Shown: piece by piece, positions 1 through 9,440 of the stretch
Layout of the letters: each line of letters begins with the position of its first letter
Numbering within the stretch: the stretch's first letter is position 1
Origin: Devosia sp. SD17-2
GTDB taxonomy: Bacteria > Pseudomonadota > Alphaproteobacteria > Rhizobiales > Devosiaceae
NCBI RefSeq assembly: GCF_029201565.1
Contig: NZ_CP104002.1
Location: 1,815,001 to 1,879,000 of the forward strand
Length of the DNA: 64,000 nt
Direction of reading: 5' to 3'
Translations under genes and position numbers: made by a program
Notes under the pieces: generated by a model
Database searches by the model: none
The model's input: only the letters and a program-made list of their open reading frames with translations
What the model was told of the DNA's origin: nothing

Positions 1-397
1 CTTCGAGCAGCGCATCGACATCGGCGATGAGGATATCGGCGGCACGCTTCATCTGCACGGAGAGCGTGGTGTCGAGGATATCCGAGGAGGTCATGCCCTG
101 GTGCACGAACCGGGCGTCTGGGCCGACGATTTCCGACAGGTGTGTCAGGAAGGCGATGACGTCGTGCTTGGTGGTGCGCTCGATCTCGTCGATGCGCTCG
201 ACGTCAAAGCCATAGTCACCCAGCTCGGCCTTGCGGGCGTTCATCACTTCCCAGATCTTGTCGGCGCTTTCCTTGGGCACGACACCGAGCTCTGCCAGCT
301 TGGAGGTCGCATGCGCCTCGATTTCGAACCAGATCGCGAAGCGGGTCTCGGCCGACCAGTTTGCCACCATTTCGGGACGGGAGTAACGCGGAATCAT
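1..397 (-). CDS. purB: Adenylosuccinate lyase, N-terminal part (runs off window)
   Basis: Lyase of purine synthesis that releases fumarate from SAICAR and from adenylosuccinate. The reverse strand reads MIPRYSRPEMVANWS from the ATG at 397 and continues for 132 codons to the window edge. The N-terminal family signature RYSRPEM is visible, as is the first conserved block of the fumarase/aspartase superfamily (TKHDVIAFLTHL, then HQGMTSSDILDT at about residues 69-106). The C-terminal catalytic signature lies outside the window. It lies 72 bases downstream of rpe on the same strand, so the two may be cotranscribed. Confidence 0.93.
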   Translation of the reverse strand, partial: MIPRYSRPEMVANWSAETRFAIWFEIEAHATSKLAELGVVPKESADKIWEVMNARKAELGDYGFDVERIDEIERTTKHDVIAFLTHLSEIVGPDARFVHQGMTSSDILDTTLSVQMKRAADILIADVDALLE

Positions 398-469
398 GGG
401 GTTAGCCTCGGCTGGTGAGAATTTGATTCAGGTGGAGGCAGCCTTTCTCGGCCGCCTCTGTGACATTTG

Positions 470-1150
470 TCAGGCAATGATGCCGGTGGCTGCATCACGG
501 ATGGCCTTGATGCGCGCTGCGTAGGTCGTGGGTTCATTGCCGGCATAAACGGCCGAGCCCGCCACGAGCACATTGGCGCCCGCCTTGGCGACTTCGCCGG
601 CATTGGCAGCGGTCACGCCACCGTCGACTTCGAGATCGATATCGCGCCCGCCGATCAGCGCCTTGGCCTGGCGGATCTTGTTGAGGCTGTCGGGAATAAA
701 GCTCTGCCCGCCAAAGCCCGGGTTGACGCTCATCACCAGCACCAGGTCGACATCGTCGATCACATGCTGGATTGCCGAAACCGGCGTTGCCGGGTTGAGA
801 GCCACGCCGGCCTTCTTGCCAAGGGCGCGGATGGCCTGCAGCGAACGGTGCAGATGCGGGCCGGCCTCGGCGTGGACCGTGATGATATCGGCGCCGCCCT
901 TGGCGAAGTCAGCCAGATAGGCATCGGCCGGTGCGATCATCAAATGGCAGTCGAAGACCTTGTCGGTCACGCCGCGCACGGACTTCATGATCGGAGCGCC
1001 AAAGGAGATGTTCGGCACGAAGTGGCCGTCCATCACGTCGATATGGATATAGTCAGCGCCGCCGGCGACAATGGCCGCCACTTCATCGCCCAGCCGAGAG
1101 AAATCGGCCGACAGAATAGATGGGGCGATGCGAATGGGGCGGTTGGCCAT
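470..1150 (-). CDS. rpe: Ribulose-phosphate 3-epimerase
   Basis: Interconverts D-ribulose 5-phosphate and D-xylulose 5-phosphate in the pentose phosphate pathway. The 226 residues match the usual family length of about 220-230. Visible family blocks are [10 protein letters not shown] near residue 8, the metal/substrate segment [16 protein letters not shown] at about 36-51, [12 protein letters not shown] at about 139-150 and the acidic VDGGV motif at about 177-181. It is encoded on the same strand as purB. The window also encodes 6-phosphogluconate dehydrogenase about 13 kb away, which makes this enzyme's substrate. Confidence 0.96.
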   Translation of the reverse strand: MANRPIRIAPSILSADFSRLGDEVAAIVAGGADYIHIDVMDGHFVPNISFGAPIMKSVRGVTDKVFDCHLMIAPADAYLADFAKGGADIITVHAEAGPHLHRSLQAIRALGKKAGVALNPATPVSAIQHVIDDVDLVLVMSVNPGFGGQSFIPDSLNKIRQAKALIGGRDIDLEVDGGVTAANAGEVAKAGANVLVAGSAVYAGNEPTTYAARIKAIRDAATGIIA

Positions 1151-1263
1151 GGCAGGCAGCTCTCAGAAAAGGGGAGATGAGGCTGCTATAGGGCCGGTAT
1201 GCGCCGTGGGCAAGGCTTACCCCGCTATACAATGGTTGGACAAAGCGAGGGGCGACGCCCGCC

Positions 1264-2953
1264 TCAGGCCACCGACCTGCGAGATGCCGTTTCGGGCTCG
1301 GTACTGAAAATGTCCACGATCTGGTCAAGCTCGTTGGCCTGGGCCTCCGACTGAGAGATCGAGGCGTTGATCTGCTCGACGAGTGCGGCGTTGTGCTGGG
1401 TCATCTCGTCGATAGCGCGCACGGCCTGGCTGACCTCGAGGACGGACTGTGCCTGTCCGCTGCAGTGTTCGGCAATGACCTCCATAATGGTCATGTTGCT
1501 TCGCGCTGTCCCGACCATGACCGAGAGCTGGCCGGCGGCATCGGCGACCAGTTTGGTGCCGCCCATGATGTCTGCCGCACTCTGCTCGATCAGCGTCTTG
1601 ATTTCGCCCGATGCTTCTGCGGCGCTCTGCGCGAGGCGCCGCACTTCCACGGCAACGACCGCAAAGCCCTTGCCAGCCTCGCCGGCGCGCGCCGCCTCCA
1701 CCGATGCGTGGAGGGCCAGTAGATTGGTCTGGAAGGAGATGTCGTCGATCAGCTTGACGATATCGGCCACTTTCTTGGACGATTCCGTCATGCGCTGCAT
1801 GGCCTCATTGGCCTGATGCATCACCTGGCCGCCTGCATCGGCGGCACGGCTGACTTCCAGCGCCATGGCGTTGGCCTCGCGCGCCTGTTCAGCATTCGCC
1901 TCCACCGTCTTGGCCAGTTCAGAGATAGTGTCGGAGGTGTGCATGATGGTGGCGCTCTGGCGGGATGTGCGCCCCGAAAGATCGTTGGCGCCCGAGAGGA
2001 TGTCGGCTGTGGCGTGTTTGAGGGAGGCCGAGGCGGTCTTGAGCTGGTCGACGATCTCCCCCAGTGTTTCGGCCACGGCATTGGTGTGGCCCTGAAGATC
2101 GGCGAAGACGCCGTGGAATTCGCCCTCGACACGCCGCGTCACGTCGGCCCGGGCGATCGACTGCAGCACGTCCAGTGTAGCGCCGAGACCGCGGCCGATT
2201 TCGTCGACCAGCCTGTTGGTGGGCGCCAACCAGGTCGTTGAGTGCTTCATGTCCGTAGTCACCGGAAAGGCGCCGCGAGAAATCGCCGACGAGGCCTTCT
2301 TCCACCACCATGGCGAACTCGCTTTGCAGCTGCGCCATCTGGGTGACCTGTCGGGCGCTGGCCTCGGCGGTCTCGCTGGCCCGCCTTGCGCTTTCGCGCG
2401 CTTCCTCTGCGCTCATGGCAGCGTCCTCGGTCCGCTCGTCGGCGATGCTGAGTGCTGCATTGGTGTTGATGGTCATCCAGATCAGCGCCGCCGCTTCGGC
2501 GACGAGAATGACCGCATGAAGGAGAATCCGGTCGAGACCACCGGCGCCGTAAAAGACGAGGTCGCTGAGCAGCAGCCCCAGCGCCAGATGGTGCACTGCG
2601 ACGAGAGCTGTGCCGATGAGAATGGAGCGGATATCATAGAGCAGGGAGCACATGGCGAGGGCCGCGAAGAAGGCCATGTGCATATCGATCTGCATGGGGT
2701 GGCCGCGCATGGCGATCAGCACGGCGGCGATTTCCCCCATCAAGACGGCGACCACGAGGTGCCGCCCGGCCGGACGCAGCCGCACCAGGATCAGCCCGAC
2801 GGCCGTCAGCGCAGCGAGGCCGAGAGCGAGTGCCGAACCTGATCCGAGTTGTCCAAAGCGAATGAATTCCGTTGCCACGGCGGCGATGGCCAGAATGGCG
2901 ACCAGCCCGGTCAGGGCGAGAAGAACCCTCGTTCTGAACAGCTCGAGACTCAT
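1264..2953 (-). pseudogene. Methyl-accepting chemotaxis protein, split by a frameshift
   Basis: Chemoreceptor with an N-terminal multi-pass membrane module (about six hydrophobic segments, with a conserved HMAFFAALAM...VHHLAL stretch), then a helical linker, then a cytoplasmic signalling domain with the hairpin-tip region [36 protein letters not shown]. The two halves are in different frames. Translation is in frame through [11 protein letters not shown] and resumes one base later at [13 protein letters not shown]. One extra G in the GGG run at 2221-2223 (a C on the coding strand) explains the break; removing it gives one 562-residue receptor. The ATG at 2953 overlaps the stop of the preceding gene (ATGA), which fixes the start. 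The break may be real or a sequencing error. Confidence 0.85.
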
Positions 2954-3288
2954 GCTTGCTCTCCTTCGATTTGTCCGCAAAGGCCGCGGGCGGCCGTGGT
3001 GAGCCAGGCGCCGTTGTCCCGGACCCGCTGGGCAAATTCGGGGTCAGAGGCGACGGCAACGATGACATTTGAAAAGCGCGTACCGCCGGCGAGCGCGCCG
3101 CCAGCGTCGATTATCGCCGACACAGCTTCAGCTTCGCTCGTCCATGGCGGAAAAACGACACCAAACTCACCCTGGTCGGGCGGCAGGTGGTGGCCGATGG
3201 CAAGAAATAGAAAAGTCATCAGCGCGGCCGCCGAGGAAAGCAGGCCCGAGAGCAGTATATCGTTCTTCGACGTCGACTGCGTTTTCAT
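2950..3288 (-). CDS. Small membrane-anchored protein, unknown function
   Basis: 112 residues. I do not recognise the family. After a short polar N-terminus there is one hydrophobic segment (LLSSAAALMTFLFLAIG, about residues 14-32) that could be an anchor or uncleaved signal, followed by a soluble domain of about 80 residues that contains one Cys (GLCGQIEGEQA at the end). Its stop overlaps the receptor start (ATGA), so the pair is translationally coupled and may work together in sensing; that function is inference. The upstream 245 bases are divergent from ccdA. Confidence 0.6.
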   Translation of the reverse strand: MKTQSTSKNDILLSGLLSSAAALMTFLFLAIGHHLPPDQGEFGVVFPPWTSEAEAVSAIIDAGGALAGGTRFSNVIVAVASDPEFAQRVRDNGAWLTTAARGLCGQIEGEQA

Positions 3289-3319
3289 CGGAACAGTCCA
3301 AGCTGTTGCGGGGATACGC

Positions 3320-3377
3320 TAAACACTGGGTCTGGATCTGACTAAATTCTGTTCTTCGACTGTATGACTAAACACTG
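3320..3377. repeat. Short direct repeats TAAACACTG and TGACTAAA in a divergent intergenic region
   Basis: TAAACACTG occurs at 3320-3328 and 3369-3377. TGACTAAA occurs at 3339-3346 and 3365-3372. They lie in the 246-base AT-richer gap between the divergent receptor operon and ccdA, where promoters for both directions should be. They could be regulator boxes; no known consensus is recognised. Confidence 0.35.
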
Positions 3378-3534
3378 AATAACATTGTAATCATTGTTTC
3401 AGTACTCATCGCCGGGCGGACTAGCGGCCGGTGCGGTGGTGTCAGGGTCGCTCAATTTAATGCGATGCGGCAGACGGGCTCATTGCATTGGGCGGCAATA
3501 CCGCTACACCGGGGCCCAACCAGGAGCGTCAATT

Positions 3535-4269
3535 TTGGAATTTTCCCTACCTCTGATTATCGGGGCCGGTGTTCTGAGCTTTCTCAGCCCCTGCGTACTG
3601 CCGCTGGTGCCGCCCTATCTTACCTATATGAGCGGCGCGAGCTTTGAGCAGTTCCGCGATGAGTCCAAGTCCGGCAGCCCGCTGCAGCTGCGGGTGGCGA
3701 TCACCTCGCTGTTCTTCATCCTCGGCTTTTCGGTGGTCTTCATCACGCTTGGCGCCACGGCGACTGCCTTCGGTCAGGTGTTCCGTCAGCTCCTGCCGAT
3801 CCTGACGCCAGTTGCGGGCGTCGTGATTATCGCCATGGGCCTCCATTTCCTGGGGGTCTATCGCATCGCATTGCTGGACCGGCAGATTCGCCACAATGGT
3901 CCCGGCGTTGCCTCGGGGCCGCTGGGCGGGTTTCTTCTCGGCCTCGCGTTCGCCATCGGCTGGACGCCGTGCATCGGGCCGGTGCTCGCGGCGATCCTCT
4001 CCGTCGCGGCCAGCCAGGAGACGGCCTGGGAAGGCGCATCCCTCCTTGGGCTGTATTCGCTCGGACTTGGCATTCCCTTCTTCCTCGCCGGCATGGCGAT
4101 CGGGCCGTTCCTCACCTTCTTCGATAGTTTCAAGCGTCACCTGCGCACTGTCGAGAAGATCATGGGCGGGCTGCTGGTGGTTACTGGCGTTTTGTTCCTC
4201 ACCGGCAATTTCACCCGCATTTCCTTCTGGTTCCTCGAGACATTCCCGGTCCTGGCTACTTTCGGCTGA
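3535..4269 (+). CDS. ccdA: Cytochrome c biogenesis protein CcdA
   Basis: Polytopic inner-membrane thiol-disulfide reductant conduit that passes electrons from cytoplasmic thioredoxin to periplasmic apocytochrome c maturation or other thiol proteins. Both redox cysteines are visible: LSFLSPCVLPLVPPY (Cys about residue 20) and GWTPCIGPVLAAIL (Cys about residue 146), each at the start of a transmembrane helix, in the DsbD-core layout. The open frame extends further upstream, but the TTG at 3535 gives the usual 244 residues starting EFSLPLIIG and has AGGAG at 3522-3526. The longer N-terminus has no family resemblance, so TTG is preferred. Confidence 0.9.
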   Translation: MEFSLPLIIGAGVLSFLSPCVLPLVPPYLTYMSGASFEQFRDESKSGSPLQLRVAITSLFFILGFSVVFITLGATATAFGQVFRQLLPILTPVAGVVIIAMGLHFLGVYRIALLDRQIRHNGPGVASGPLGGFLLGLAFAIGWTPCIGPVLAAILSVAASQETAWEGASLLGLYSLGLGIPFFLAGMAIGPFLTFFDSFKRHLRTVEKIMGGLLVVTGVLFLTGNFTRISFWFLETFPVLATFG

Positions 4270-4384
4270 CGGTAAGCTGCGCTTAACCGTCCGCCTGATC
4301 TCTTGCGCGCGCTGGCTTTGATTTGAAATTGTTCAGTCCGGGTTTACCGGCCTGCGGCACACTTGCTGCAGGGACAGGGCGAGA

Positions 4385-5635
4385 ATGATGGTGGCTGCCG
4401 GAGCAAGTGAGGAGGCGATAGCGCGTCTCGGCGACGAGACGCCGAGCGCATTAACGGCTTCTGCCAGCGATTTGCCGCTATCTAGCGGCGCCCTGACGGT
4501 TTCCGTCACCAACCGCATCGAAGATGTCGAAGCCATCTGGCGCGCGCTCACCGCCGAGCGCATCGAATCGCCGGGCCAGAGCTATGACTTCATCCGCCTC
4601 TGGATCGCCGATCGACAAATCGACGAGGACGATCAGCGCTATGTTGTGGCCCGCCTCGACGGCGCCCCGATCGCGCTCCTGCCGCTCCACCGGCGTCGGC
4701 GGAACGGGCTCTTCATCTACACCTGGTTCCCCAGCAGCCATGTCGGCTGCTACGCACCCATTTCAGACTACACCGCTCTCGAGCGTCTTGGCGCCGATGG
4801 GCGCCGCGCGCTCTGGCAGGAGATGATCGGCAAGCTCGACGGCGCCGATGCTGTCTACCTCCGCTCCATTCCGACCGAGATCGCCGGCTATACGGGATTG
4901 TTCGACGAACTGGGCGAAGCCCTCACTGTCGAGACCCTCTACCGGGCCGAGTTCACCTCCTGGGAGCAATGCGATCAGGTGCAGCGCAGCCGGACCCGCC
5001 GCAAGCATGACCGGCAGCAGGGCGACCGGCTCGTCGCGCTTGGCGATATCGGTTTTGAGCTGGTTACCGATCCACTGGCGGGCACCGAGGCCATCGGCGT
5101 CATGTTCCGCCAGCGGTCTGCGCGCTTCCGCGCCCAGGGCATTCGCGACATCTTCGTCTGCGACAATCTCGTGGGCTTTTACCTGCGCGCCATGCAGCCC
5201 GGCTCCGGGGTGGACGTGCGCCTCCACGTGCTGCGTCTCAATGGCGAAATCGTCGCCGTCCGCTACAACATCGTCCATGGCGATCGCATGTTCTGCCTCA
5301 TCTCCTCGATGAGCGACGACCCGCAGATCCAGATCGGGTCTCCCGGCAAGCAGTGTCTGTTGCGGGTCATGCAGTCTGTGTTCGACGCGGGTTTTACCAT
5401 GTTCGACATGGGCTCGGGGTTCACCGACGAAAAGCGCCACTGGTGCAATGTGCAGACGCCGCTGCGCCAGCACTATGTCGGTATTACCCGCAAGGGTCAG
5501 GCTGCAGTCGGGCTACACCGCAATTTTCAGCGTCTGCGCGCCTGGGCCAAGGCCCACCCGACCATCAAGAATGGGTTGCGCCATGTCCGGCAGATTGCCG
5601 ACCGCCTGGTCCCGAACCGTCCCGCTTCAGAATAA
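4385..5635 (+). CDS. GNAT-family acyltransferase, CelD/BcsL-like
   Basis: 416 residues resembling the 'protein involved in cellulose biosynthesis (CelD)' group of GNAT proteins (Acetyltransf_6), common in Hyphomicrobiales and usually tied to exopolysaccharide or cell-envelope modification. Supporting features are the N-terminal [12 protein letters not shown] / SYDFIRLWI segment, the [13 protein letters not shown] block, and the C-terminal half with the [18 protein letters not shown] and [15 protein letters not shown] blocks typical of this fold. No cellulose synthase genes are in the window, so the substrate is unknown. Its end overlaps the convergent radC by 9 bases. Confidence 0.75.
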   Translation: MMVAAGASEEAIARLGDETPSALTASASDLPLSSGALTVSVTNRIEDVEAIWRALTAERIESPGQSYDFIRLWIADRQIDEDDQRYVVARLDGAPIALLPLHRRRRNGLFIYTWFPSSHVGCYAPISDYTALERLGADGRRALWQEMIGKLDGADAVYLRSIPTEIAGYTGLFDELGEALTVETLYRAEFTSWEQCDQVQRSRTRRKHDRQQGDRLVALGDIGFELVTDPLAGTEAIGVMFRQRSARFRAQGIRDIFVCDNLVGFYLRAMQPGSGVDVRLHVLRLNGEIVAVRYNIVHGDRMFCLISSMSDDPQIQIGSPGKQCLLRVMQSVFDAGFTMFDMGSGFTDEKRHWCNVQTPLRQHYVGITRKGQAAVGLHRNFQRLRAWAKAHPTIKNGLRHVRQIADRLVPNRPASE

Positions 5636-6348
5636 TTTCAGCCCCTTGAGCGAAGCATGTCCGGATCGACCGATGATGATGTGGTCGTGCACGGTAATTC
5701 CCATCGGCTTGGCGATCTCGGCGATTTCCTTGGCCATGCGCACGTCGGCAGCCGATGGCGCCGGGTCGCCCGAGGGATGGTTGTGGACAAGGATCAGCGC
5801 GCTTGCCGAGAGCTCCAGCGTGCGCCGGATAACTTCGCGGGGATAGACCGGCGTGTGGTCCACGGTGCCAACCTGCTGCACCTCATCGGCGATCAGCCGG
5901 TTCTTCTTGTCGAGAAAGAGGATGCGGAACTGCTCCACCGTCTCATAGGCCATGGCGTTGTGGCAGTAGTCGATCAGCTGCGTCCATGACGAGAGGATCG
6001 GCTTTTCCTTGTCGACCTTGTCGCGGCCATAGCGCTGCGCCACGGCCTGCATGACCTTGAGATGGTGATGGAGGTTTCGCCGAGCCCCTTCACTTCGGCG
6101 AGACGGGCAGGGGGCGCACCCAGCACTTCCGAGATCGAGCCGAAGCGGGCGAGGAGGTCCTTGGCCAGCGCCTTGGTGTCGCGCTGGGGGTTCGCCATGT
6201 GGAGCACAAGCTCGAGAAGTTCGTAGTCGGCGAGACCGGCGCCACCGAGGAGATTGAAGCGCTCCCGCGCTCTTTCGCGGTGGCCAAGATAGTGCGGCTT
6301 GGCCACCGCTTCAGACAGGCCCTTCGATTTGGCCCTGTCTTCGCTCAC
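5627..6348 (-). pseudogene. radC: RadC-family JAB-domain protein, split by a frameshift
   Basis: RadC proteins carry an N-terminal helix-hairpin-helix-like part and a C-terminal JAMM/JAB metalloprotease-like domain; their role is unsettled. The 5' half runs MSEDRAKSKG... to [10 protein letters not shown]. The 3' half resumes in another frame at [15 protein letters not shown] and contains the JAMM motif [15 protein letters not shown] missing G in the GG run at 6064-6065 accounts for the break; restoring it turns ACC-AT into ACC-CAT (Thr-His) and gives 240 residues, near the usual 220-240. The GTG start at 6348 overlaps the map stop (GTGA). Real loss or sequencing error cannot be told apart here. 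Confidence 0.88.
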
Positions 6349-7181
6349 TGGCTGCTCCGCGCCGCCAGCGGGTTGAAGAGACCTCCGGGGGAGAGCGTGA
6401 AGATCTCATTGCCCGTTTCGGTGATGCCGATCGAGTGCTCGCACTGCGCCGAGAGGGTCCGGTCGCGGGTCACGGCGGTCCAGCCATCGGAAAGGATTTT
6501 GACGTGCGGCTTGCCCAGATTGATCATCGGCTCGATGGTGAAGATCATGCCGGGCTTGAGCGGCGCACCTGTTCCGGGGGTGCCGAAATGGAGGATGTTC
6601 GGCTCGTCGTGGAACAGCCGGCCGACGCCATGGCCGACGAAGTCGCGCACCACGCTCATGTCCTGACCCTCGGCCACGGCCTGGATGGCAGCACCGATGT
6701 CGCCAGTGGTGTTGCCCGGCTTCGCGGCGGCCAGGCCGGCTTCAAGGCTGGCATAGGTGACTTCGATCAGGCGCTCGGCCTTCCGGCTGATGTCGCCCAC
6801 CGCGTACATCCGGCTCGAATCGCCATACCAGCCGTCGACGATGAGGGTGAGGTCGATATTGACGATGTCGCCGTCGCGCAGGCCGCGTTCATCGGGAATG
6901 CCATGGCACACCACGTGATTGATCGAGGTGCAGAGCGAATGCCGGAACCCCTTGTAGAACAGGGTGGCGGGCAGGGCGCCGTTATCGCGCGCGAATTCAT
7001 AGGCAATCTGGTCGAGCTTGGCGGTTGGCACGCCCGGCTCGACATACTCGGTCAAAATGTCCAGCGCCTGGGCGGTCAGCTGCCCGGCCTTGCGCATGCC
7101 GGCAAAACCGTCCTCGCCGTGCAGCGGGATGATGCCTGGGGTGCGGCGGGGCTGGGTGGACGCTTCGACGTAGGTAACCAT
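6345..7181 (-). CDS. map: Methionine aminopeptidase, type I
   Basis: Removes the initiator methionine from nascent proteins in the cytoplasm. The 278 residues carry the pita-bread fold's metal ligands: Asp in NIDLTLIVDGWYGDSSRMY (two Asp), His in FVGHGVGRLFHDEPNI, Glu in MIFTIEPMINLG and Glu near the end (SAQCEHSIGITETG). An extension of about 25 residues precedes the core. The ATG at 7181 has GGAGTTCTCT upstream. The stop overlaps the GTG of radC, so the two form an operon. Confidence 0.96.
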   Translation of the reverse strand: MVTYVEASTQPRRTPGIIPLHGEDGFAGMRKAGQLTAQALDILTEYVEPGVPTAKLDQIAYEFARDNGALPATLFYKGFRHSLCTSINHVVCHGIPDERGLRDGDIVNIDLTLIVDGWYGDSSRMYAVGDISRKAERLIEVTYASLEAGLAAAKPGNTTGDIGAAIQAVAEGQDMSVVRDFVGHGVGRLFHDEPNILHFGTPGTGAPLKPGMIFTIEPMINLGKPHVKILSDGWTAVTRDRTLSAQCEHSIGITETGNEIFTLSPGGLFNPLAARSSQ

Positions 7182-7290
7182 AGAGAACTCCGGTATTCAA
7201 AGGCCAACCTAGTCATTTGCTTTCGGGATTAAAAGGCCCCAGCCGCTTGACGCAACCTTGCGCTGGTAGCATTCCTCAGGGCCCACAGTG

Positions 7291-8073
7291 ATGGAATGCC
7301 CAATGTCGAGCCAATCCCGCGTTACTGCCGGTCTTCTGGTGATCGGTGACGAAATCCTCTCCGGTCGCACCAAGGACGTCAATATTGGCGCGGTGGCCGA
7401 CTTCTGCACCGATCTTGGGATCGACCTGACCGAAGTTCGGGTGGTCAGCGACGTGGAAGAGAGCATTGTCGAGGCGGTCAACGCCCTGCGCGCCCGCTAT
7501 ACCTATGTCTTCACCACGGGCGGCATTGGCCCCACCCACGACGACATCACCGCCGACGCCATCGCCAAGGCCTTCGGCGTGGCCCTGCCGATCAATGCCC
7601 AGGCGCGCGAAATGCTCGAGGCGCGCTGGAAGCAGACCGGAACCGAGGTGAATGAAGCACGCCTGCGCATGGCGCGTATTCCCGAGGGCGCCGATCTCAT
7701 CGTCAATTCCGTCAGCGCCGCGCCTGGCTTCCGCATCGGCAATGTCCACGTGATGGCCGGCGTGCCAGTCATCATGCGCGCCATGCTTGAAGCGCTGGCT
7801 CCCACTCTCAAGGGCAGCAAGAAAGTGCTGTCGGTCACCGTCAAGGCGGCGGTGGGCGAGGGGACGGTCGGCGGTCCATTGGCCGCGCTCCAGGAACAGT
7901 ATCCGGACGTCAAGATGGGCAGCTATCCACAGATGGGTGGCGACCGGGTGATGACCGAGCTCGTGCTGCGCTGCGCCGACGAAGCCCTGCTGGCCGAGGC
8001 CGCCGAGAAGGTCCGCGCCATGGTAGACGCTGCACATGCAAAAGCAGGAATCGCGCCGCCCGACGCACAATGA
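7291..8073 (+). CDS. Molybdopterin-binding / CinA N-terminal-like protein
   Basis: 261 residues counted from the GTG at 7288; I favour the ATG at 7291. The protein has the MoaB/MogA/CinA fold: VIGDEILSGRTKDVN near the N-terminus and FTTGGIGPTHDDIT at about residues 71-84, the hallmarks of the domain that binds molybdopterin-type or nucleotide ligands. It ends without the C-terminal nicotinamide-nucleotide amidase domain of full-length CinA, so it belongs to the short 'competence/damage-inducible protein A' group. Related domains hydrolyse ADP-ribose or NMN derivatives; activity here is not known. Confidence 0.85.
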   Translation: MECPMSSQSRVTAGLLVIGDEILSGRTKDVNIGAVADFCTDLGIDLTEVRVVSDVEESIVEAVNALRARYTYVFTTGGIGPTHDDITADAIAKAFGVALPINAQAREMLEARWKQTGTEVNEARLRMARIPEGADLIVNSVSAAPGFRIGNVHVMAGVPVIMRAMLEALAPTLKGSKKVLSVTVKAAVGEGTVGGPLAALQEQYPDVKMGSYPQMGGDRVMTELVLRCADEALLAEAAEKVRAMVDAAHAKAGIAPPDAQ

Positions 8074-8160
8074 TTGGCGTCGGCCCCGAGCTTTGCTAAG
8101 GACAGGCTCGAAAAATCCAGATTCAGGGCGTTGGCCCACCCCCGCCCAAGGAGAGATGCG

Positions 8161-8658
8161 TTGAGCAATCCGAACCAGAAGTCCTTCCCCGTCACCTGGG
8201 ACCAGTTCCACCGTGACAGCCGCGCGCTGGCCTGGCGCCTGGCCGGCATGGGTACGTTCGACGCCGTTGTCGCCATTGCCCGCGGTGGCCTCGTGCCCGC
8301 AGCAATCGTCGCGCGCGAACTCAATATTCGCACCGTCGAAACCGTCTCGGTCAAGAGCTACGACCATCAGAACCAGAGCGGCATCAAGGTGCTCAAGGAA
8401 ATCAGCCCACAGGTGCTCGAGCTTGCTGCCAATGGCGGCAAGGTTCTGATCGTCGACGATCTGGTCGATACCGGCAACACTGCCCGCGTCGTCCGCGAGA
8501 TGCTTCCCGGCGCCCATTTTGCCACCGTCTATGCCAAGCCCAAGGGCCGCGAGCTGGTCGATACCTTCATCACCGAAGTGAGCCAGGATACCTGGATCTT
8601 CTTCCCGTGGGATCTCGACGTTGCCTATGTCGCTCCGATTTCGGGCGGCACCGACTGA
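8161..8658 (+). CDS. gpt: Xanthine-guanine phosphoribosyltransferase
   Basis: Purine salvage enzyme converting guanine, xanthine or hypoxanthine plus PRPP to the nucleotide. The PRPP-binding motif [17 protein letters not shown] lies at about residues 97-113, and the N-terminal [19 protein letters not shown] matches the Gpt family. The start is TTG at 8161 with AAGGAGAG at 8149-8156; this gives 165 residues, close to the 150-165 usual for the family. The open frame upstream of it has no conserved features. The tRNA-Leu gene follows 13 bases after the stop. Confidence 0.93.
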
Positions 8659-8671
8659 CCTTTCCGACAAT

Positions 8672-8754
8672 GCGGGCGTGGTGAAATTGGTAGACACAAG
8701 GGACTTAAAATCCCTCGCTTCGGCGTACGGGTTCGATTCCCGTCGCCCGCACCA
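8672..8754 (+). tRNA. tRNA-Leu (anticodon UAA)
   Basis: The acceptor stem pairs GCGGGCG (8672-8678) with CGCCCGC (8744-8750), followed by discriminator A and an encoded CCA. The anticodon stem-loop GGGA-CTTAAAA-TCCC gives anticodon TAA. A long class II variable arm (TCGCTTCGGCGT) precedes the T arm GGGTTCGATTCCC. All elements expected of a leucine tRNA are present. There is no integrase or attachment duplication next to it. Confidence 0.97.
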
Positions 8755-8772
8755 GACTTTGACGAGACAGAC

Positions 8773-9153
8773 ATGATTGAACCTATTGCAACCGGCGTCG
8801 CGCCATCCTCGGCTCCCATCAATGACGCGGTGCGTGCGGGCAAGCATGTCTGGCTCGTGGCCGTCGCCGAAGATCCGGTGACCGGCGAAATCCTCACCGG
8901 CGACATCGAAGAGCAGGCGCGCCGCTGCATCCAGAACCTGGAGATGGGCGTGAAGGCGGCCGGCGGTGCGCTGACGAACATCGTTATGATCCAGATCTTC
9001 CTCATCGACAGCGCCGACGCGCCGGGCATGAACAAGGTCTATCGCGAGTTCTTTACCGCCCAGCCGTTCCCGGTCCGCGCCACTGTCGTCGTCAAGGAGC
9101 TGCTCGCCAAGGGCCTGCGTATCGAAATGACCGCAACGGCGGTTCTCGACTGA
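8773..9153 (+). CDS. RidA family (YjgF/YER057c/UK114) protein
   Basis: 126 residues with the RidA fold pattern: VAEDPVTGEILTGDIEEQARRCIQNLEMGVKAAGG in the first half and FPVRATVVVKELLAKGLRIEMTATAVLD at the end. True RidA deaminates reactive enamine/imine intermediates using an Arg in the R-A-x-V segment; R98 in FPVRATV sits at that place. The substrate is unknown, and several RidA subfamilies are not imine deaminases. Its TGA overlaps the ATG of the next gene (TGATG), implying translational coupling with that small ASCH-like protein. Confidence 0.88.
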   Translation: MIEPIATGVAPSSAPINDAVRAGKHVWLVAVAEDPVTGEILTGDIEEQARRCIQNLEMGVKAAGGALTNIVMIQIFLIDSADAPGMNKVYREFFTAQPFPVRATVVVKELLAKGLRIEMTATAVLD

Positions 9154-9440
9154 TGCTGCTCAAGCGCGACCTGCTCGAGGACATCAAGGCCGGCAAGGTT
9201 GATCTGGTCTTCCGGCGCTGGAACCGTCAGACGGTCAAGGCCGGGGGCACGCTCAAGACCAAGGTCGGCCTCCTCGCCATCAAGGCGATCACCGACATGA
9301 GCCCCGATGATGTCACCGAGGCCGAGGCGCAACGCGCCGGCTTCAAGGATGTGGCTGATTTCCGCCGCTGGCTCGACACGATGAAAGAGGGCAGCGTCTT
9401 CCAGAAGATCGAAGTCGGCTATATCGGCGACGCCGAGTAG
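9153..9440 (+). CDS. Small ASCH/PUA-like protein
   Basis: 95 residues beginning MLLKRDLLEDIKAGKVDLVFRRW. The pattern FRRWNRQTVKAGGTLKTKVGLLAIKAI looks like a small RNA- or ligand-binding ASCH/PUA-type beta barrel, but I am not certain of the family. It is a clear paralogue of the N-terminal half of the protein at 12426-13001 (shared FRRW-x2-xTVKAGGTL-x-T-x2-G-x-LAI). Translation is coupled to the RidA gene. Function is unknown. Confidence 0.65.
   Translation: MLLKRDLLEDIKAGKVDLVFRRWNRQTVKAGGTLKTKVGLLAIKAITDMSPDDVTEAEAQRAGFKDVADFRRWLDTMKEGSVFQKIEVGYIGDAE

Noticed and set aside
8672..8754. tRNA-Leu as an integration site for a genomic island
   Set aside because: No integrase gene, no duplicated tRNA 3' end and only housekeeping-like genes nearby.
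7276..8847. Reverse-strand open frame of 523 codons
   Set aside because: It runs antisense through the molybdopterin-binding-like gene, gpt and the tRNA-Leu gene; no family resemblance.
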